Shown here one piece after another: positions 39,359 through 48,318 of a stretch of 64,000 nucleotides of DNA (position 1 is the first letter of the stretch; each line of letters starts with the position of its first letter). The DNA comes from Psychroflexus sp. ALD_RP9 (GTDB lineage Bacteria; Bacteroidota; Bacteroidia; Flavobacteriales; Flavobacteriaceae): positions 558,001 to 622,000 of the forward strand of contig NZ_CP062973.1 in the NCBI RefSeq assembly GCF_017311165.1. The letters run 5' to 3'. Position numbers and translations under genes: made by a program. The notes beneath the pieces were generated by a model. The model worked only from the letters and a program-made list of their open reading frames with translations, made no database searches and had not been told where the DNA came from.

Positions 39359-40204
39359 ATGAAACAGCTAATTCAAAGTATATGCGAATTAGAAGGTTTA
39401 AGTGTACAAAACATACAAGTCTTGTCTGGCGGTGATATTAATCAATGCTTTAAATTAACAGGCCAACAATCTCCAAAAGTCATTAAGCTTAACAGCCTTC
39501 ATCGGTTTCCAAAAATGCTTCGGTTAGAAGCTAAAAGCCTAAAAGAACTTTGTCTCACTAGCACGTTTAATATTCCTGAAGTAATAGCATGTGGTGACTA
39601 TCTTCAATTTCAGTATTTAATTTTAGAGTATGTTGAACCCGGAACACCAAAAACTCAAGATTGGCCAAAGTTTGGTGAACAACTAGCCCAACTACATCAA
39701 ACATCACAAACTAACTTTGGTTATACCACCACTAATTATATTGGCGAATTACCACAACCCAACGATACTGAAGTAACAGCAGCCGATTTTTACATACGCC
39801 AACGTCTTCAACCTCAACTAAAATTAGCACAACAAAAAGGTTACAGATTAGCCTCTGCCGAAACTTTTCTTACCGAAATCACTTCGCTGATTCCAAATCG
39901 GCCTGCGAGTTTAGTACATGGCGATTTATGGTCGGGAAATTATCTATTTCACTCTAAAAAAGGATTTTACTTAATCGATCCTTCCATAGCTTATAGTTTA
40001 GCTGAATTTGATCTTGCCATGATGCAATTATTTGGCGGATTTCCTGCTTCAGCTTTTGAGGCCTATCGAAATTCAGTTAACACATCTCAACTTCAACTGA
40101 AACACTTAGACTTATTCAAGTTATACTATTTGCTAGTTCATTTAAATCTATTTGGCCAAAGTTACTTTTCAGCCTGTCAAAACATCATCAACAAATACAC
40201 CTAA
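39359..40204 (+). CDS. Fructosamine kinase-family / aminoglycoside phosphotransferase-like kinase
   Basis: The 281-residue kinase-like fold carries the catalytic loop VHGDLWSGNYLF (near 188-199) and the metal site FYLIDPSIAY. This matches bacterial fructosamine-3-kinase-like proteins, which repair protein glycation. The substrate is inferred. It abuts folA and is the last gene of a thyA-folA-kinase operon. Confidence 0.82.
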   Translation: MKQLIQSICELEGLSVQNIQVLSGGDINQCFKLTGQQSPKVIKLNSLHRFPKMLRLEAKSLKELCLTSTFNIPEVIACGDYLQFQYLILEYVEPGTPKTQDWPKFGEQLAQLHQTSQTNFGYTTTNYIGELPQPNDTEVTAADFYIRQRLQPQLKLAQQKGYRLASAETFLTEITSLIPNRPASLVHGDLWSGNYLFHSKKGFYLIDPSIAYSLAEFDLAMMQLFGGFPASAFEAYRNSVNTSQLQLKHLDLFKLYYLLVHLNLFGQSYFSACQNIINKYT

Positions 40205-40216
40205 AGCTATTAAAAA

Positions 40217-40247
40217 TTGCAGTGTATTGCTAAACTAATTACATTTG
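40217..40247 (+). promoter_or_regulatory. Promoter of fabD
   Basis: TTG (40217-40219), 20 bases, TACATTTG (40240-40247): an exact match to TTG-N17-23-TAnnTTTG. Predicted transcription start is near 40254, with a leader of about 32 bases. Confidence 0.75.
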
Positions 40248-40285
40248 TGCTTAAATTGGTGGTCAAAGCCACAAAAACATAATCT

Positions 40286-41179
40286 ATGAACGCATATGTA
40301 TTTCCGGGACAAGGCGCCCAATTTTCTGGTATGGGACTCGATTTATACGAAGCCTCACCAAAAGCACAAGAATTATTTGAAAAAGCTAATAAAATATTAG
40401 GATTCAATATTACAGACATCATGTTTGAAGGTTCTGCAAGAGACTTGAAACAAACCAAAGTAACTCAACCCGCTATATTTTTACACTCGGTTATTTTAAG
40501 CCAGGTCTTAGGAGATAAATTTCAACCAGACCTAGTAGCTGGTCACTCTCTAGGCGAATTTTCGGCTTTAGTTGCCAATGGCACTTTAGCCTTTGAAGAT
40601 GGACTTAAACTAGTACATAAACGGGCATTAGCTATGCAAAAAGCCTGCGAAAATCAATCATCTACTATGGCGGCCGTTTTAGGTTTAGAAGACCAAATAG
40701 TTGAAGACGTGTGCCAGAACATAGATGGTGTTGTTGTACCAGCTAATTATAATTGCCCTGGACAACTAGTTATTTCTGGCGCTACAGCAGCAGTTGAAAA
40801 AGCTTGTGAAATTTTAAAAGAAAAAGGCGCTAAACGTGCTATGCTACTTCCTGTTGGTGGCGCTTTTCATTCACCTTTAATGGAACCAGCGCGCGAAGAA
40901 TTAGCAAAAGCGATTGATGAAACTACTTTTCATCAACCAAAATGTGCAATTTACCAAAATGTAACCACCACAGCTGTTACAAATCCTGAAGAAATCAAGA
41001 CAAATCTAATAGCACAACTCACAGCGCCAGTAAAATGGACGCAAACTATGCAACAAATGCTAGCTGATGGCATGACTACTTACACTGAGGTTGGACCAGG
41101 TAAAGTTTTACAAGGTTTACTAAAAAAAGTAGACCGCCGATTTCCAACTAATAGCGCAAGTTTACCTGAAAAAGAATAA
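40286..41179 (+). CDS. fabD: Malonyl-CoA:ACP transacylase
   Basis: The 297-residue enzyme loads malonate onto ACP for fatty acid synthesis. The motif FPGQGAQFSGMG opens the protein, the nucleophile is S88 in VAGHSLGEFSAL, and the catalytic histidine is H195 in GGAFHSPLM. It is a single gene with its own promoter. The structured element (copy B) lies just downstream and may sit in or after its transcript. Confidence 0.95.
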   Translation: MNAYVFPGQGAQFSGMGLDLYEASPKAQELFEKANKILGFNITDIMFEGSARDLKQTKVTQPAIFLHSVILSQVLGDKFQPDLVAGHSLGEFSALVANGTLAFEDGLKLVHKRALAMQKACENQSSTMAAVLGLEDQIVEDVCQNIDGVVVPANYNCPGQLVISGATAAVEKACEILKEKGAKRAMLLPVGGAFHSPLMEPAREELAKAIDETTFHQPKCAIYQNVTTTAVTNPEEIKTNLIAQLTAPVKWTQTMQQMLADGMTTYTEVGPGKVLQGLLKKVDRRFPTNSASLPEKE

Positions 41180-41187
41180 TTTTTTGG

Positions 41188-41347
41188 GTGTTCCGCCCTA
41201 TAAAAATGGGCGTCGGGCTTTTATTTCAAGTCCGCAAACTTCGCCTTAAAAAGCAAATAAACCGCCAAATCGCTTCTAAAGTCGCGTTTGGTGGTTTGCT
41301 TTTTATAAGCCAAGTTTTTACAGGCTTTACATTACAATCCCTAACAC
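41188..41347 (-). repeat. Structured intergenic element, copy B
   Basis: This is the same family as 4694-4864, on the opposite strand, between fabD and the membrane-protein gene. Closing stem GTGTT (41188-41192) with AACAC (41343-41347). Block 1 is at 41321-41343 and matches copy A at 20 of 23 positions on the minus strand. Block 2 is at 41214-41229. The small hairpin is CGCCC (41194-41198) with GGGCG (41208-41212). The long hairpin between the blocks is imperfect (AAAAAGCAAA arm 41249-41258 with TTTGCTTTTT 41296-41305). A 62-residue reading frame here is an artefact of the repeat. Confidence 0.72.
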
Positions 41348-41392
41348 AAAACAGTCTAAGAAATTTTAAAACATAATAGTTAGGTTTGATCA

Positions 41393-41854
41393 TCAAAAAT
41401 GAATAGCTTTTAAAATAGCAGCCTTAAGGGCTGCGTTATCATTAGCTACAATCCTATATTGCATAGGGCTATCTTTAAGTTGAAAACTTAAAGCAGAGCC
41501 AGGACGCGTGCTAAAAAACATGTGTCCACTAAAATCGTACTTCCAACCCAAACCATAATACCATGGTAATTTTACAATATTGAAACGATCAGGATTTATA
41601 TTTTTAACGTCAAAAGTTTTCTTAAACAAGCCCTGACCAAATGCTACTTTTAAATACTGTTGACTCACCGAAATTTTGAGTTGATAAAAGTTTATGAGTA
41701 TTAAAGCCATTATAACAATAGAAACAATAAAGCCCAATTTAGCCGATTCACTTGTTGTTGAGATAAATAAGGCTAAAATCAAAAAAAACAAAATGATAGA
41801 AAATGGTACAACTAACCACCAAACAATTTGTTTTTCTTGATAAATGTATTGCAT
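41393..41854 (-). CDS. Small membrane protein, possible bacterial PH-like domain
   Basis: This 153-residue protein is not one I recognise with certainty. Two hydrophobic segments (about 12-32 and 38-57) are followed by a soluble domain with short beta strands (LKISVSQQYLKVAFGQGLFKKTFDVKNI, YDFSGHMFFST, YRIVANDNAALKAAILKAI). This layout resembles small proteins with a PH-like domain. It follows the E1 gene by 10 bases, so it belongs to the 2-oxoacid dehydrogenase operon, but no functional link is known. Confidence 0.68.
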   Translation of the reverse strand: MQYIYQEKQIVWWLVVPFSIILFFLILALFISTTSESAKLGFIVSIVIMALILINFYQLKISVSQQYLKVAFGQGLFKKTFDVKNINPDRFNIVKLPWYYGLGWKYDFSGHMFFSTRPGSALSFQLKDSPMQYRIVANDNAALKAAILKAIHF

Positions 41855-41864
41855 CTTTAATTCA

Positions 41865-43904
41865 TTAATATGCCAACAACTCTTCTAACTTAGCTTTTAC
41901 TTTAGCAGTACTTGGAATCATAGTTTCTTCTAAGGTAGAATTTAATGGGATAGCTGGCATGTTTTCAGAACCGATAGTCATTACTGGCGCATCGATATAC
42001 TGAAAACATTCTTCTTGAATTTTACCACTCAATGCTCTTGCAAATGTATTGTTTGAAGGTTCTTCAGTGACAACTAAACATTTTCCACATTTCTTTACAG
42101 ATTTCATTATGGTTTGTTCATCAAGCGGATGCAAAGTTCTTAAATCTACTACTTCAATTTGATTTTGAAGGCCTAATTCAGCTGATGCATTCATAGCCCA
42201 ATGAACGCCCATTCCATAAGTAATAACACTTATAGTTTCTTGGTCTTCCTGAGGCCAAATTTCTTGTAATACATTTGCTTTTCCAAAAGGTAACATGTAG
42301 TCTTTAGAAGGCTCTACACTTATAGCGCCTTTTGTACCTGGTACTTTGCTCCAGTATAAACCTTTGTGCTCAAAAATAACCACAGGATTAGGGTCATAAT
42401 AAGCAGCTTTCATTAAACCTTTTAAATCGGCGCCATTGCTTGGGTATGCAATTTTTAATCCTCTAATGTTAGTTACAACACTTTCAACTGAAGAAGAGTG
42501 ATAAGGTCCACCACTTCCATAAGCGCCAATTGGTACACGTAAAATCATAGAAACCGGCCATTTACCATTAGATAAATAACAACTTCGACTTACCTCTGTA
42601 AAAAGTTGATTAAGCCCTGGCCAAATGTAATCGGCAAATTGCACTTCGACAATTGGCTTTAAACCAACGGCAGACATACCAACGGTAGAACCAACTATGA
42701 AAGCTTCTTGAATTGGCGTATTGAAAACCCGATGATCTCCAAACTTCTGAGCTAAAGTAGCTGCTTCGCGAAAAACACCACCTAATCTTCCGCCAACATC
42801 TTGGCCGTAAAGTAAGCACTCAGGATGTTCCTGCATTAACTCTTCTATGGCAAAAAGCGCACAATCAACCATAACCACTTTTTCAGAGTTATCTGGAGTA
42901 CGAACACCAACCTCGGCAGTAACAGATGTTTCTGCAAAATCATAAGTGTATAAATCCTCTGATTTAGGGTCTTCTGCTAACAAAGCTTCTTGATAATCTT
43001 TAGCTACGATAGCTTTTGATTCGTTCTCGATAGCTTCTAGTTCATCATCAGTAAAACCATTATTCAATAATTGTTGTTTTAATTTTGGGTAAGGATCACG
43101 TTTTTTTGATTCTTCTAAATCATCGCGATAAAACTCCATTCGAACACCCGAAGTGTGGTGGTTTAACAGCGGACATTTAGCGTGAACTAAAAATGGCCTT
43201 CTCTCATTTCGAACGGTTTTTAGAACCTTGTTAAATTCAGTATAAGACGTTTCAAAATCAGTACCATCGATCGAGATAGCCTCTAAACCATTAAAGCCTT
43301 TTGCGTATTCATAAGCATTTTGAGCTCTTGTTTCTTCAGCATTGGCTGAAATATCCCAACCATTGTCCTGTACTACATAAATTATAGGAAGTTGCTTGAG
43401 GGCTGCCATTTGTAGGGCTTCTGCAATTTCACCTTCAGTTACTGAAGCATCACCTAACGAGCAAACTACAACACCTTGTCGAGTGTCTTGTTTAAGTTTC
43501 TCTTTATACCAAAGCCCCATTGCTGCGCCTGTTGCCGGAATAGCTTGCATTCCAGTTGCTGAACTTTGATGTGGTATTTTTGGTTTATCGTCATCTCTCA
43601 AGCTTGGATGTGAATAATAGGTTCTTCCTGCTGAAAAAGGATCTTCTTTTTTAGCTAACAGTTGTAACATCAGATCTTTTGGCGTCATCCCTATTGACAG
43701 TAAAATTGAGTCATCTCTGTAATATGGATAAACGTAATCTTGAGGCTTTAACTGCATCCCAACTGCGGTTTGAATTACTTCGTGGCCACGAGAAGTGGCA
43801 TGTACATATTTAGAAACTACTTTAAAATTTGCTTCGTATAACTCAGACATTGCTTTTGCAGAAACAAGATTTTTAAAGGCTTTTTTTAATATATCTTTAT
43901 TCAT
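41865..43904 (-). CDS. Fused 2-oxoacid dehydrogenase E1 (alpha and beta), branched-chain type
   Basis: The 679-residue protein has the E1 alpha domain at about 1-330 and the E1 beta domain at about 345-679 in one chain, as in several Bacteroidota. The ThDP/Mg motif is GDASVTEGE (151-159) ending QDN (179-181). This is a variant of the usual GDG...NN, with Ala153 for the glycine and D180-N181. It most likely decarboxylates branched-chain 2-oxoacids from valine, leucine and isoleucine; pyruvate or 2-oxoglutarate cannot be excluded. The E2 gene is immediately upstream in the operon. Confidence 0.85.
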   Translation of the reverse strand: MNKDILKKAFKNLVSAKAMSELYEANFKVVSKYVHATSRGHEVIQTAVGMQLKPQDYVYPYYRDDSILLSIGMTPKDLMLQLLAKKEDPFSAGRTYYSHPSLRDDDKPKIPHQSSATGMQAIPATGAAMGLWYKEKLKQDTRQGVVVCSLGDASVTEGEIAEALQMAALKQLPIIYVVQDNGWDISANAEETRAQNAYEYAKGFNGLEAISIDGTDFETSYTEFNKVLKTVRNERRPFLVHAKCPLLNHHTSGVRMEFYRDDLEESKKRDPYPKLKQQLLNNGFTDDELEAIENESKAIVAKDYQEALLAEDPKSEDLYTYDFAETSVTAEVGVRTPDNSEKVVMVDCALFAIEELMQEHPECLLYGQDVGGRLGGVFREAATLAQKFGDHRVFNTPIQEAFIVGSTVGMSAVGLKPIVEVQFADYIWPGLNQLFTEVSRSCYLSNGKWPVSMILRVPIGAYGSGGPYHSSSVESVVTNIRGLKIAYPSNGADLKGLMKAAYYDPNPVVIFEHKGLYWSKVPGTKGAISVEPSKDYMLPFGKANVLQEIWPQEDQETISVITYGMGVHWAMNASAELGLQNQIEVVDLRTLHPLDEQTIMKSVKKCGKCLVVTEEPSNNTFARALSGKIQEECFQYIDAPVMTIGSENMPAIPLNSTLEETMIPSTAKVKAKLEELLAY

Positions 43905-43954
43905 TACTTTATAATTTAAAATACATTCAATAAAATGAAAGTTACAGGTTTTAA

Positions 43955-45286
43955 TTAAAACTTAAGCGTTGGTGTTTCCTCTAAATAATCTGCAATTTTC
44001 CTTAAAAAACTACCAGCTAAAAATCCATCTACAATTCTGTGGTCGAATGAAAGCGATAAATACATCATCTGTCGAATTTCAATTTTATCACCATCTTCAT
44101 ATTCCATAACCTCTGCACGCTTTTTAATAATTCCTGTTGCTAAGATTGCTGCTTCTGGTTGATTTATAATGGGTGTACCCATCAAACTTCCAAAAGTACC
44201 TACATTCGAAATGGTAAATGTACTGCCTTTGGTTTCATCGTTTGATAGTTTGTTATCTCTAGCTTTACCTGCTAAATCATTTACTACTTTTGCTAATTCT
44301 TTCAAATCCTTTTGATCTGAATTTTTAACGACGGGGACAATCAAATTTCCGCTAGGAAGTGCTGTAGCCATACCTATGTTAATATCATCTTTTACAATAA
44401 TTTGGTCTCCGTTAAGCGAAGAGTTAATCATTGGATAATCTTGAATAGCCCTGGTTACAGCTTGAATAAAAAGTGGTGTAAAAGTAAGTTTTTCGCCTGT
44501 TTTTTCTTGAAAGGGCTTTTTGTTAATATTTCTCCAATTTACCAGCTCAGTTAAATCAGCTTCAACATAAGCGGTGACATGTGGTGAGGTATGCTTAGAA
44601 AACACCATGTGGTTGGCTATCATCTGTCGCATTCGGTCCATTTCTACAATTTCCCCTTTTCCTTTATCAAATTTTAAATCCGGAATTTGAAAAGTGTTTT
44701 TATGCTCATGCTGTTCAGTAATTGGCTGAGCAAATTGCGCAGGCCTCCCATTTTCTATGTATTTAAAGATATCGGATTTCTGCAAACGATCATTTGCTCC
44801 ACTTGAAGGTATTCTAGCTAACTCTTCAAAGCTGATGTGATAATCTTGGGCTATTTTTTCTACTAAAGGTGAATAGAAATTATTAGCTCTATTAGCAGGT
44901 TTCCATTCTTGTGGTATAGATGGTTTTTCTTTTAACTTTTTTGCAGACATCTTTTCAGGTGCCTTTGATGGTGATGGTTTGTTAGAAGTAGCTTTATCAG
45001 CATCAACTGATGAAGCCGCTTTTTTTGCATCCGGTTTAGTTTGTCTTTCAGCTTCTAAAACAGCAATAACTTCACCGATTTTTACTACATCTTTGGCTTT
45101 ATATTTTATTTCTACAAGCTTGCCAGAAAAAGGTGCTGGTACTTCATTATCAACTTTATCAGTGCCAACTTCAACAATAACTTCACCTTCTTCAAAGGTT
45201 TCACCTTCGGCAACTAACCAATTTAAAATGGTACCTTCGGTAATACTCTCTCCCATTTTAGGAAGCTTAAATTCTTCTTGAGCCAT
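43955..45286 (-). CDS. 2-oxoacid dehydrogenase E2, dihydrolipoyl acyltransferase
   Basis: The 443-residue protein has an N-terminal lipoyl domain (lipoyl lysine K44 in GTDKVDNEVPAP), a Ser/Lys-rich linker, a peripheral subunit-binding domain (about 142-175: FYSPLVEKIAQDYHISFEELARI) and a catalytic acyltransferase domain from about 210 ending with the active-site motif SLSFDHRIVDG. It forms the complex core and transfers the acyl group to CoA. Upstream is a minus-strand -7 box (TATTTTTG, 45329-45322). E3 is not in the window. Confidence 0.9.
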   Translation of the reverse strand: MAQEEFKLPKMGESITEGTILNWLVAEGETFEEGEVIVEVGTDKVDNEVPAPFSGKLVEIKYKAKDVVKIGEVIAVLEAERQTKPDAKKAASSVDADKATSNKPSPSKAPEKMSAKKLKEKPSIPQEWKPANRANNFYSPLVEKIAQDYHISFEELARIPSSGANDRLQKSDIFKYIENGRPAQFAQPITEQHEHKNTFQIPDLKFDKGKGEIVEMDRMRQMIANHMVFSKHTSPHVTAYVEADLTELVNWRNINKKPFQEKTGEKLTFTPLFIQAVTRAIQDYPMINSSLNGDQIIVKDDINIGMATALPSGNLIVPVVKNSDQKDLKELAKVVNDLAGKARDNKLSNDETKGSTFTISNVGTFGSLMGTPIINQPEAAILATGIIKKRAEVMEYEDGDKIEIRQMMYLSLSFDHRIVDGFLAGSFLRKIADYLEETPTLKF

Positions 45287-45321
45287 ATGTGTTTTGGATT
45301 CTCTGTAATTTGGTTGAGTAA

Positions 45322-45329
45322 CAAAAATA
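45322..45329 (-). promoter_or_regulatory. Putative -7 box of the 2-oxoacid dehydrogenase operon
   Basis: TATTTTTG on the minus strand lies 36 bases before the E2 start. A TTA sits at the expected -33 position (18 bases farther), one mismatch from TTG. Confidence 0.45.
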
Positions 45330-45513
45330 GCACATTAGCTGCTAACTTAAAGGGCTTTTTAATACAGATTTGACATTATAAAAGAGTCTTTATGGATTAG
45401 ATTTAATGTTTTGACACTAATATAGCTTAATTAATGCTAACCTTCAATAGAAATTACTTTTACCAAGCCTTATAATGTTGTATTTTTAGCGTTTTAATTC
45501 AAATTTTATTAAA

Positions 45514-47658
45514 ATGAAATATATTAAATTTTTTATCTTTGTGTTAGCTTTACCAGTCTTTGCTCAACAAGGTGGCATGTGGATTCCTTCCTTACTTGAA
45601 GGAATGAATGAAACCGAAATGCAAGCGCTAGGCATGAAAATGAATGCTGAAGATATTTACAGTGTCAATCAATCTAGCCTTAAAGATGCTGTTGTTCACT
45701 TTAATGGTGGTTGCACAGCTGAAGTGATTTCAAATCAAGGTTTAATTTTAACTAATCACCATTGTGGTTATAGTCAAATTCAATCGCATTCAACTGTAAA
45801 AAATGACTACTTAGCTGAAGGATTTTGGGCATCTTCTAAAGATAAAGAATTGAAAAACCCAGGGCTGACTGTAACTTTTATAAAAGAAATTACAGATGTA
45901 ACTAAGCAAGTTTTAGTTGGAACTGAAAAAGCTAAAACTGAAAAAAACCGCCAACAACTTATTGAAAAAAACATTAGCCAATTAATCAAGAATTCACCTA
46001 AAGAACCTTGGCAAAGTAATCGTGTAAAAGCTTTTTATAATGGCAACCAGTACATGTTATTTCGAGTAGAAACATTTAAAGATGTAAGACTTGTTGGAGC
46101 GCCACCATCAAGTATCGGAAAATTTGGCTCTGATACCGACAACTGGATGTGGCCAAGACACACAGGTGATTTTTCATTATTTAGAATTTATGCTGATAAA
46201 AATAACAGACCTGCTGAATATTCAGAAACTAATGTTCCTTACCAACCTAAGCATCATTTACCTATTAGCCTTGATGGCGTTGAAGAAAACGATTTCACTT
46301 TAATTTTTGGGTTCCCAGGCCGCACAAGTGAATATTTACCTGCCATTGCAGTAGAACAATTAGTAAATACAATTAATCCATCAAGAATTAAAATTCGTGA
46401 GGCTGCTTTAAAAGAACAAGATGTGTTCATGAGAAATAGTCAAGATATCAAAATTAAATATGCCTCTAAATATGCCGGTATCGCCAATTATTATAAAAAA
46501 TGGATTGGCGAAAATCAAGGCTTGAAAAAAAGTAACGCCATTGCAATTAAAAAAGAACAAGAGCAAGCATTTTTAAAACGAGTAAAAGAAGCCAAACTTG
46601 AAGAGGCTTATGGAAGTTTACTTGACAATTTTGATGCAGCATATAAAGATTTTGTTGATTATAATCTTGCATATAATTATTTCTCTGAAGTATTTTTAAG
46701 AAATGTAGAATTACTGAAAACTGGATTTCAGCTATACCAACTTGAACAAGTGCTAGATTTTAGAGGTGAAAAAGCATTTAATGACCGAAAAGAAAATTTA
46801 CTTGTAAACTTTGAATCTAGTTTTAAAAACTATAGTGCTAAAGTAGACCAAAAGGTGTTTGAAAAATTAATCAGTATTTACGCTGATGGTACACCAAAGC
46901 AATTTATAACTGACAAATTTATTTCTGCTAATAAAAAGGAACTTACTAAAAATATTTATAACAAATCGGCCTTAACCTCTTTTACGAGTTTACAAAATTT
47001 GCTTTCAAAATCTAGCCCTCAAACAGTTATCAAAGCACTTAATCAAGATAAAGGCTATCAATTAGTTAAAGAATTAACCCAAGATTTTTACGCTAAAGTT
47101 TTACCTGTGTACCAAGCAAAACAACTTGAAATTAAAAAATTACAAAAACAATACATGAAAGCACTTTTAGAACTGTCTCCAAAAGAAGATCGATTATTTC
47201 CTGATGCTAACAGTACTTTAAGAGTTACTTATGGAAAAGTAAAAGGTTATAGCCCTAAAGATGCTGTTTACTACGAGCCTGTAAGCTATTTAGAAGGTGT
47301 TATAGAAAAATATATACCAGACGATTATGAGTTTGATGTCCCACAAAAATTAATTGATTTATATGAAGCAAAAGATTACGGCAAATATGGCTATAATGGT
47401 AAAATGCCAGTTAATTTTATAGGTACTAATCATACGACAGGAGGTAATTCAGGAAGTCCTGCAATTGATGCTGAAGGTAATTTAATTGGTCTTAATTTTG
47501 ATCGGGTTTGGGAAGGTACTATGAGTGACATTTATTATGACCCAAGTATTTCAAGAAATATTATGGTCGATGTACGCTACATACTATTCATTATTGATAA
47601 GTTTGCAGATGCTCAACATTTAATAGAAGAAATGACTTTGGTACATCCTAAAGAATAA
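45514..47658 (+). CDS. S46-family dipeptidyl-peptidase, DPP11 type
   Basis: This 714-residue secreted serine peptidase has a signal peptide (MKYIKFFIFVLALPVFAQ). Catalytic residues: H83 in TNHHCGYSQ, D219 in HTGDFSLFRIYA and S646 in GGNSGSPAIDAEG. R664 in NFDRVWEGTMSD lies exactly 18 residues after the serine, the same spacing as Ser655 and Arg673 in Porphyromonas DPP11; DPP7 has Gly there. Asp/Glu at P1 is therefore the expected preference. It would trim dipeptides in the periplasm. It is transcribed alone and ends in a strong terminator. Confidence 0.9.
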   Translation: MKYIKFFIFVLALPVFAQQGGMWIPSLLEGMNETEMQALGMKMNAEDIYSVNQSSLKDAVVHFNGGCTAEVISNQGLILTNHHCGYSQIQSHSTVKNDYLAEGFWASSKDKELKNPGLTVTFIKEITDVTKQVLVGTEKAKTEKNRQQLIEKNISQLIKNSPKEPWQSNRVKAFYNGNQYMLFRVETFKDVRLVGAPPSSIGKFGSDTDNWMWPRHTGDFSLFRIYADKNNRPAEYSETNVPYQPKHHLPISLDGVEENDFTLIFGFPGRTSEYLPAIAVEQLVNTINPSRIKIREAALKEQDVFMRNSQDIKIKYASKYAGIANYYKKWIGENQGLKKSNAIAIKKEQEQAFLKRVKEAKLEEAYGSLLDNFDAAYKDFVDYNLAYNYFSEVFLRNVELLKTGFQLYQLEQVLDFRGEKAFNDRKENLLVNFESSFKNYSAKVDQKVFEKLISIYADGTPKQFITDKFISANKKELTKNIYNKSALTSFTSLQNLLSKSSPQTVIKALNQDKGYQLVKELTQDFYAKVLPVYQAKQLEIKKLQKQYMKALLELSPKEDRLFPDANSTLRVTYGKVKGYSPKDAVYYEPVSYLEGVIEKYIPDDYEFDVPQKLIDLYEAKDYGKYGYNGKMPVNFIGTNHTTGGNSGSPAIDAEGNLIGLNFDRVWEGTMSDIYYDPSISRNIMVDVRYILFIIDKFADAQHLIEEMTLVHPKE

Positions 47659-47677
47659 AAAGGAGTTTACATCTAAT

Positions 47678-47709
47678 AAAAAACCCGATGTTAGTACATC
47701 GGGTTTTTT
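47678..47709. terminator. Bidirectional terminator between the S46 peptidase and paaY
   Basis: A perfect 14-bp stem (47678-47691 with 47696-47709; AAAAAACCCGATGT) around the loop TAGT, with A and T tracts on the two sides. It is the downstream end of the paa cluster. Confidence 0.9.
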
Positions 47710-47711
47710 AA

Positions 47712-48311
47712 TTATTGCTTTTTCATTTCTTGTAAAGTTTGATAAAAATCTTCTTGTTTAGGACGATTTTTTGGAATTTCCCTGAGCGGCTCAACTGCTT
47801 TTAAAGTTTTGTGACAGTCTGAAGGCAATTGTTGATACAGTTTGGTTCCTGCACTTTTCCAAGCAATCATCTCATCACTAACTTGTTTTATAACTTTTGC
47901 AGGATTACCTACAACCAAACTTCGCTTTGGAATTATAGTTTCAGCTTTAATAAAAGCCATTGCGCCTACAATTGATTCCTCTCCGATTTCGCAATCATCC
48001 ATAATTACAGAGTTCATACCAATCAAACAATTCTCTCCAAGATTAGCACCATGAATTACAGCACCATGACCAACATGTGCACTAGTTTGAAGCGTAATAC
48101 TTTTACCAGGAAACATATGTATGGTGCAATTTTCTTGTACATTTACACCATCTTTAAGAATTATTTCACCCCAATCACCCCGAATAACTGCACTTGGACC
48201 TACATAACAGTCCTTGCCAATAATAACATTTCCTATAACTGTTGCTTGAGGATGTATAAAACTTGATGGATGAATTACGGGCGTAAAACCTTTAAATTGA
48301 TAAATAGCCAT
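47712..48311 (-). CDS. paaY: PaaY-like hexapeptide-repeat thioesterase (gamma carbonic anhydrase fold)
   Basis: The 199-residue left-handed beta-helix protein has hexapeptide repeats and metal-ligand histidines in CTIHMFPG and VGHGAVIHGANLG. The length (E. coli PaaY 196) and the position at the end of the paa cluster support PaaY, a thioesterase that releases CoA from dead-end acyl-CoAs. A carbonic anhydrase-like role is the alternative for the fold. It is 7 bases after the PaaF-like gene. Confidence 0.82.
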   Translation of the reverse strand: MAIYQFKGFTPVIHPSSFIHPQATVIGNVIIGKDCYVGPSAVIRGDWGEIILKDGVNVQENCTIHMFPGKSITLQTSAHVGHGAVIHGANLGENCLIGMNSVIMDDCEIGEESIVGAMAFIKAETIIPKRSLVVGNPAKVIKQVSDEMIAWKSAGTKLYQQLPSDCHKTLKAVEPLREIPKNRPKQEDFYQTLQEMKKQ

Positions 48312-48318
48312 TAGTAGA

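Noticed and set aside
41188..41376. A 62-residue plus-strand reading frame after fabD
   Set aside because: It lies wholly in structured element copy B, has no recognisable domain, no leader and an arginine/lysine-rich composition produced by the repeat.
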